Shown here: positions 13,601 to 18,175 of the stretch, in pieces | Position numbering within the stretch: position 1 is the first letter of the stretch | Layout: the number at the start of each line of letters is the position of its first letter | Source of the DNA: Bacteroidota bacterium | GTDB taxonomy: Bacteria; Bacteroidota; Bacteroidia; Bacteroidales; Prolixibacteraceae | Assembly: GCA_023393265.1 (NCBI GenBank) | Contig: JAEWME010000426.1 | Coordinates: 1-18,175 of the forward strand | DNA: 18,175 nt | Direction: 5' to 3' | Made by a program: the position numbers and the translations under genes | Notes under the pieces: model-generated | Told to the model about the DNA's origin: nothing | The model's input: only the letters and a program-made list of their open reading frames with translations | Databases searched by the model: none

Positions 13601-14910
13601 ATTCAGAAAAGAGAATAATTCTGTTCAGGCGTTTGTCATGTATTTTGTCAATCCTGATTTTTCTTACGGCTTGTGGTGGAGAAGGGCAAAAGAAAGAAGA
13701 AAAAGATGAACCGCTTAAGGAAGAAGTAAAGGCTGGGTTAAACTTCAAACTCACCAATACCATTTCCGAGTTTTCAGGTCATAAATTCATTGAAAAAGAA
13801 GCGAAAGATTTTCTTCGGCAATGGAATCTGACTGGTTTGAGTATGGCCATCGTGAAAAACGGAAAGCTTGTTTATGCACATGGTTTTGGTTTTGCCGATG
13901 CCGAGGCACAGCAGGCAGTGGAACCCGGAGATATTTTCCGTATCGCAAGTGTCAGCAAGCTCATTACTGCAGTTGCTATCATGAAACTGGTGGAAAAAAA
14001 ACTTATTTCTCTTGATTCAAAAGTCTTTGGTCCTCATGCTATCCTGAAGGATTCTGTTTTCAATAAAGTTGTTGACAAACGGTTATATGAGATCACCGTG
14101 AGGCAGTTGCTGGCACATTCAGGAGGTTGGTCGCTTGCTTATGGAGATCCGGCGTTCAACTCGCTGGTTGTACTCGAAAAAACAGGAGAATCCGGTGCAG
14201 CAACCATTGACTCTTATTGTCGGTTCGTTGCCTCGCGAAAGCTTCATTTTGCTCCAGGAACACGTTCGTCTTACTCAAATATGGGTTATATGTTTCTGAG
14301 CAAAGTGATCGAAACGGTTTCGCACAAATCGTATGAAGATTTTGTTCGCAACGATGTTTTAATTCCTAACGGAATATTCGATATGCACATCGGAAAGAGC
14401 TTCCTTGAAGACCGAAGACCGAATGAGGTAAAATATTATGAAGCGGAAGATAGCCAGCTCATTCCGGCTTTCGATGGCTCAGGAAAAATGGTACCAAAAC
14501 CTTATGGTGGAAACCCGATTGAGTTGCTGAGTTCTGCCGGGGGATGGGTTGCTTCGTCAATTGAACTTGCAAAACTGATGGTGATGATCGACGGGTTTAA
14601 AAGTTATCCCGATATTATTCCGCACAGCCTGATCAACCAAATGGTTGACGACACAAAAACCAGGGGCCCACTTGGTTGGAAAACTGTTAAGAAAAACGGA
14701 GACTGGATCAGGACCGGAAGCATGGCCGGAACTTCTGCAATTATGAAACGCCAGAGCAATGGATTTTGCTGGGTTGTACTGATTAACACCAGTAGTTGGA
14801 AAGGTCCTCGTTTACCAGCCTATATTAATTATATGATGGGCAAAATAGAAAAGAAAAATCTGGCATGGCCCAAAAATGATTTATTTACTTACGAGCCGAT
14901 TTCACAATAA
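13594..14910 (+). CDS. Beta-lactamase-fold serine hydrolase lipoprotein
   Basis: 438 residues. The signal peptide ends in lipobox FLTAC (Cys27), then a Lys/Glu-rich linker. The serine-hydrolase core shows SVSK (S119, K122) as the SxxK nucleophile motif, YSN (Y227-N229) as the YxN motif, and RTGSMAGT near residue 388 in the place of KTG/HxG. This matches the class C beta-lactamase/DD-peptidase/esterase group (COG1680). A role in peptide or ester hydrolysis in the envelope is likely; drug resistance should not be assumed. The start ATG overlaps the pyrD stop by 7 bp, so it probably depends on pyrD translation. This is odd, since it has no known link to pyrimidine synthesis. A strong terminator follows. 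Confidence 0.88.
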   Translation: MLNSEKRIILFRRLSCILSILIFLTACGGEGQKKEEKDEPLKEEVKAGLNFKLTNTISEFSGHKFIEKEAKDFLRQWNLTGLSMAIVKNGKLVYAHGFGFADAEAQQAVEPGDIFRIASVSKLITAVAIMKLVEKKLISLDSKVFGPHAILKDSVFNKVVDKRLYEITVRQLLAHSGGWSLAYGDPAFNSLVVLEKTGESGAATIDSYCRFVASRKLHFAPGTRSSYSNMGYMFLSKVIETVSHKSYEDFVRNDVLIPNGIFDMHIGKSFLEDRRPNEVKYYEAEDSQLIPAFDGSGKMVPKPYGGNPIELLSSAGGWVASSIELAKLMVMIDGFKSYPDIIPHSLINQMVDDTKTRGPLGWKTVKKNGDWIRTGSMAGTSAIMKRQSNGFCWVVLINTSSWKGPRLPAYINYMMGKIEKKNLAWPKNDLFTYEPISQ

Positions 14911-14934
14911 AATAAACGCTTTCCCAAATAGAAG

Positions 14935-14973
14935 AAGATGAATTATCCCGCATAGTTCATCTTTTGTTTTTTT
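14935..14973 (+). terminator. Intrinsic terminator of the pyrK-pyrD-hydrolase operon
   Basis: AAGATGAATTAT (14935-14946) pairs with ATAGTTCATCTT (14952-14963) in a 12-bp stem with one G-U pair and loop CCCGC. It is followed by TTGTTTTTTT. It lies 25 bases after the hydrolase stop and is the clearest terminator in the window. Confidence 0.85.
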
Positions 14974-14980
14974 ACCCTAC

Positions 14981-15004
14981 AACCTTTTTCCCGAAAGGAA
15001 GGTT
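14981..15004 (+). repeat. Second stem-loop in the 14911-15150 intergenic region
   Basis: AACCTT (14981-14986) pairs with AAGGTT (14999-15004); two further G-U pairs are possible inside. No T-run follows, so it is not a terminator. It sits directly after the terminator and 147 bases before the E2 start. No TAnnTTTG box was found in the rest of this gap, so the E2 promoter is not identified. Confidence 0.3.
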
Positions 15005-15150
15005 TCAATCATTGTGTATTTATATGAGTGCTGAAACAAGTGCCCAAAACACTCGCACAATTTGGATAAATAGATCTTGAACTTTTCAATCTGAATCTTG
15101 TTTGTTTGATCGGAAAACATGAAGATTTTAATGTTAAATAATTAAATAAT

Positions 15151-16509
15151 ATGTCTGAATTTAAAATTCAAATGCCAAAACTTGGTGAAAGTGTTCAGGA
15201 AGCTACCATCACCAAATGGTTTGTAAAGGAAGGAGATAAAGTAGAAGAAGATGAAGCATTGTTTGAAGTTGCTACCGACAAAGTCGATTCGGAAATTCCA
15301 TCGCCGGTCGAAGGTATTATAAAAAAAATATTGTTCCCGGTGAACTCTTTGGTCCCGGTTGGCGAGGTAGTCGCTATTATTTCGCTTGAAGGAGAAGATG
15401 GACCTGACTCAGAGCCAGTTGTCGAAGAGTCTAAAATTTCAGCTGAACCTGAAAAACCTCAGGAAAAAGCTAAAAAAGCAGTAGAGGAACCCGTACAGGT
15501 AAGTGCGCCAGTGAAAGAAGATAAAGCGGTTCAAGCAGAGACTGTTCAGCCTGAATCCTCGAGGTTTTATTCGCCACTCGTTCTTTCAATCGCCGCAGCA
15601 GAAAAGGTGAGCATGACTGAATTGGAATCCATTGCAGGTTCAGGACAAAACGGACGTGTTCAGAAAAAAGATATTTTGACCTATGTGGAGAACCGCAAAA
15701 ATGGAGTTGTTGCTACACAAAAAGAAGCTCCCGCATCAGCTCCCAAAGAAGTGTCTAAGCCTTCATCTCCTGAAGTGAAAGTCTCGATGTCGATTGGTGC
15801 AGCCGATCAAATCATCGAAATGGACCGCGTCCGCAAAATCATCGCCGATCACATGGTGATGTCGAAGCAGGTTTCGCCACACGTTACTTCTGTTGTGGAA
15901 GCCGACGTAACCAACCTGGTTTTATGGAGAAACAAGGTGAAAGATCAGTTTCAGGAAAAATATGCCGAAAAGATCACTTTTATGCCTGTTTTTACCGAAG
16001 CTGTTGCCAGGGCTATTACCGAATATCCGTTACTGAATTCGTCGGTTGACGGGCATAAAATCATCATCCATAAGGATGTCAACATTGCAATTGCAGTTGC
16101 CAAGCCCGATGGAAACCTGGTGGTGCCGGTTATTAAGAATGCCGAACAGAAAAATCTGGTTGGTCTGACCAAAAACCTGAACCAACTTGCTGAAGCTGCC
16201 CGCAAAAATAAACTGACTGTTGAAGACTATCAGGGTGGAACATTCACCATCACGAATTTTGGATCGTTCAGAAATATCATCGGGACGCCAATTATCAACC
16301 AGCCACAGGTTGCCATCCTGGCTACCGGAAGCATCGAGAAAAAACCTGCTGTGATGGAAACTCCAACCGGTGATGCCATCGTTGTACGCCATAAAATGTT
16401 CCTTTCACTTTCGTATGATCACCGGATTATCGATGGTGCGCTTGGAGGTGCTTTTCTGAGACGAATAGCAGATATTCTTGAAGAATTCAGTATTGATCGC
16501 GAAGTTTAA
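15151..16509 (+). CDS. 2-oxoacid dehydrogenase complex E2, dihydrolipoamide acyltransferase
   Basis: 452 residues with the standard E2 order. One lipoyl domain (1-76) has the lipoylated K44 in EVATDKVDSEIP. A Glu/Lys/Pro/Ala-rich linker follows, then the peripheral subunit-binding domain (about 141-176, with GSGQNGRVQKKDIL), a second linker, and the catalytic domain (about 215-452). The active-site motif is DHRIIDG (H424, D428). It transfers the acyl group from the lipoyl arm to CoA and forms the core of the complex in the cytoplasm. It precedes the E1 gene by 23 bases, so they are one operon. Whether the substrate is pyruvate or branched-chain 2-oxoacids is not decided by the sequence; E1 alpha/beta fusions in this phylum are often labelled branched-chain. 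Confidence 0.92.
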   Translation: MSEFKIQMPKLGESVQEATITKWFVKEGDKVEEDEALFEVATDKVDSEIPSPVEGIIKKILFPVNSLVPVGEVVAIISLEGEDGPDSEPVVEESKISAEPEKPQEKAKKAVEEPVQVSAPVKEDKAVQAETVQPESSRFYSPLVLSIAAAEKVSMTELESIAGSGQNGRVQKKDILTYVENRKNGVVATQKEAPASAPKEVSKPSSPEVKVSMSIGAADQIIEMDRVRKIIADHMVMSKQVSPHVTSVVEADVTNLVLWRNKVKDQFQEKYAEKITFMPVFTEAVARAITEYPLLNSSVDGHKIIIHKDVNIAIAVAKPDGNLVVPVIKNAEQKNLVGLTKNLNQLAEAARKNKLTVEDYQGGTFTITNFGSFRNIIGTPIINQPQVAILATGSIEKKPAVMETPTGDAIVVRHKMFLSLSYDHRIIDGALGGAFLRRIADILEEFSIDREV

Positions 16510-16532
16510 CTACATAATTTAAAGACAGATAT

Positions 16533-18175
16533 ATGAATACAGTTCCAAAAGTATTTTCGGTTAAAACCACACCCAAAGAAATACTTGAAAAATGGTACCG
16601 ATTGATGACTTTAGGCAGGGCGCTCGACGAAAAAGCGCCGAATTACCTGAAGCAGGCCATTGGCTGGTCGTATCATGCACCGTATGCCGGGCACGACGGA
16701 ATCCAGCTTGCAATCGGGCAATATTTTGAAAAGAAAGTAGATCACATCTTTTTATATTACCGCGACATGCTGACGGCATTGTCGTGTGGCCTTACAGCCG
16801 AAGAAATTATCCTGAACGGGATATCGAAAGCTACCGATTTAACCAGTGGAGGGCGACACATGTCGAACCATTACGCGAAACTGGAGTGGAACATTCACAA
16901 CGTTTCTTCTTTAACAGGAAACCACACCTTGCATGCAGTAGGCGTTGCCCGGGCCATTAAATACTATGGAGAAAAGGCAGTTGCAATCAGTGTCCAAGGC
17001 GAGTCGTCTTTGTCAGAAGGCTATGTTTATGAAGCTATCAATGGAGCATCTAAAGAAAAACTTCCGGTGATTTTTGCAGTTCAGGATAACGGATTCGGTA
17101 TTTCTGTACCGAAAAAAGATCAGACAGCTAACAGAAAAGTTGCCAATAATTTTACCGGGTTTAAAAATCTGAGGATCATCCATTGTAACGGAAAAGATGT
17201 TTTCGATTCGATGAACGCCATGCACGAAGCAAAACGCCATGCACTGGAAACTAGTATGCCCGTTATTCTTCAGGCCAACTGTGTCAGGATTCATTCGCAC
17301 TCAAATTCCGACAGGCACGAGTTATACCGTTCGGAAGAAGAGCGAAACTACGTTCAGGATTATGACCCGCTGGTTAAATTTAAACGTATGTTGCTGCGCT
17401 ACAATCGATTTACAACGGATGAACTGGAAGCCATAGAAAACGATGCGAAAAACGAGTTGAAGGAAGCCCACAGGAATGCGCTGAAGGCTCCGGATCCTGA
17501 TCCAAAAACTTATCTCGATTTTGTTCTTCCTGAACCCTATATTTCGACTAAATATCCTGAAGGAACACATCAGGAAACAGGTGAAAAGAAAAAGCTAATC
17601 ACCGGTTTAAATGAAACACTCAAAGCTGAATTCAGAAATAATCCAGACACCTTTATTTGGGGGCAGGATATGGCTAATAAAGACAAAGGCGGTATCTTCA
17701 ACGTATCAAAGGGACTTCAGGCCGAATTTGGCCCGAAAAGGGTGTTTAACGCGCCAATTGCCGAAGACTTTATCGTCGGAACGGCTAACGGGATGTCGCG
17801 ATACAGCGACAAAATCCGGATTGTCGTTGAAGGTGCAGAGTTTGCTGATTATTTCTGGCCGGCTATGGAGCAATATGTCGATTCGAGCCACGACTACTGG
17901 CGTTCGAACGGACAATTTACGCCTAATGTAACAATTCGTCTTGCCTCTGGCGGTTACATCGGCGGTGGTTTATACCACTCGCAAACCATCGAAGGCTCAT
18001 TGGCATCGATCCCCGGCGTTCGGATCGTTTATCCATCGTTTGCTGACGATGCTGCCGGTTTACTCCGGACTGCCATTCGATCAAGAGGTTTGACCATGTT
18101 TATGGAGCCAAAAGCTTTATATAATGATCCGAAAGCTGCTACCGTTATTCCGGATGATTTTGAAGTCCCCTTTGG
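16533..18175 (+). CDS. 2-oxoacid dehydrogenase E1, fused alpha and beta subunits (3' truncated by window edge)
   Basis: 547 residues are visible from the ATG at 16533; the frame is still open at the right edge, and about 100-150 residues are missing by comparison with the family. The alpha half (1-about 340) has LYYRDMLTALSCG, then a ThDP/Mg motif with normal spacing but altered residues: G156-E157-S158 in place of GDG and D185-N186 in place of NN. A loop IHSHSNSDRHELYR resembles the E1-alpha GHSTSDDP loop. The beta half begins near residue 355 (KKLITGLNETL). It carries NAPIAED, where Glu stands at the E1-beta catalytic position, the FADYFWPAMEQ segment, GGLYHSQTIEG and EPKALYN. It decarboxylates the 2-oxoacid and acylates the lipoyl arm of the E2 encoded just upstream. 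No E3 gene is in the window. Confidence 0.9.
   Translation, partial: MNTVPKVFSVKTTPKEILEKWYRLMTLGRALDEKAPNYLKQAIGWSYHAPYAGHDGIQLAIGQYFEKKVDHIFLYYRDMLTALSCGLTAEEIILNGISKATDLTSGGRHMSNHYAKLEWNIHNVSSLTGNHTLHAVGVARAIKYYGEKAVAISVQGESSLSEGYVYEAINGASKEKLPVIFAVQDNGFGISVPKKDQTANRKVANNFTGFKNLRIIHCNGKDVFDSMNAMHEAKRHALETSMPVILQANCVRIHSHSNSDRHELYRSEEERNYVQDYDPLVKFKRMLLRYNRFTTDELEAIENDAKNELKEAHRNALKAPDPDPKTYLDFVLPEPYISTKYPEGTHQETGEKKKLITGLNETLKAEFRNNPDTFIWGQDMANKDKGGIFNVSKGLQAEFGPKRVFNAPIAEDFIVGTANGMSRYSDKIRIVVEGAEFADYFWPAMEQYVDSSHDYWRSNGQFTPNVTIRLASGGYIGGGLYHSQTIEGSLASIPGVRIVYPSFADDAAGLLRTAIRSRGLTMFMEPKALYNDPKAATVIPDDFEVPF

Noticed and set aside
13594..14910. Antibiotic-resistance beta-lactamase
   Set aside because: SxxK and YxN are shared by many esterases and peptidases; the third motif RTG and the lipoprotein form do not indicate a true AmpC enzyme.
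15005..15150. TAnnTTTG promoter for the E2-E1 operon
   Set aside because: TTTG words occur (for example near 15100), but none has TA at the right distance, so no promoter is called.
16030..16392. 120-codon minus-strand frame inside the E2 gene
   Set aside because: It is fully antisense to the conserved catalytic domain of E2; the translation has no recognisable motif.

Overview
The window reads as chromosomal DNA of a member of the Bacteroidota, most like the Marinilabiliales/Prolixibacteraceae group. The reasons are: several perfect TAnnTTTG -7 promoter boxes; little sign of strong Shine-Dalgarno sequences; lipoproteins and outer-membrane barrel proteins typical of that phylum; an E1 alpha/beta fusion 2-oxoacid dehydrogenase; and a class 1B (PyrD/PyrK) dihydroorotate dehydrogenase. 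This placement is inferred from gene content, not from a marker gene. No tRNA, rRNA, CRISPR array, insertion sequence or phage gene was recognised.

Layout. (1) 1-964, plus strand: the 3' part of a COG0523/P47K-type GTPase, cut by the left edge. (2) 995-6224, minus strand: a four-gene cell-envelope operon. It is transcribed from a membrane-anchored von Willebrand A-like protein into three tandem, divergent paralogues of a TPR-containing lipoprotein (DUF6340-like). (3) 6449-9352, plus strand, divergent from that operon: a 967-residue secreted protein that joins an HExxH zinc-peptidase-like domain, a beta-propeller and a C-terminal outer-membrane barrel. (4) 9339-10559, minus strand: a membrane-anchored metallophosphoesterase whose 3' end overlaps the barrel gene. 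(5) 10560-11411: the only large gap. Its left part holds a possible 45-codon small ORF; its right part is extremely AT-rich and ends in palindromes and TAnnTTTG boxes before an XRE-type regulator. (6) 11412-14910, plus strand: the XRE regulator, pyrK, pyrD and a beta-lactamase-fold serine hydrolase lipoprotein. The last three genes overlap by 7 bp at each junction, and the cluster ends in a clear intrinsic terminator. (7) 15151-18175, plus strand: E2 acyltransferase, then a fused E1 alpha/beta subunit of a 2-oxoacid dehydrogenase complex, cut by the right edge.

How it works together. PyrD and PyrK form the NAD-linked dihydroorotate dehydrogenase of pyrimidine synthesis. E1 and E2 carry out the decarboxylation and acyl-transfer steps of a pyruvate- or branched-chain-type dehydrogenase complex; E3 is not in the window. 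The least explained part is the envelope block 995-9352. There an inner-membrane vWA protein and three related lipoproteins are made divergently from a peptidase/propeller/barrel protein. A shared role at the cell envelope is my inference; the sequence shows only the domains and the arrangement.
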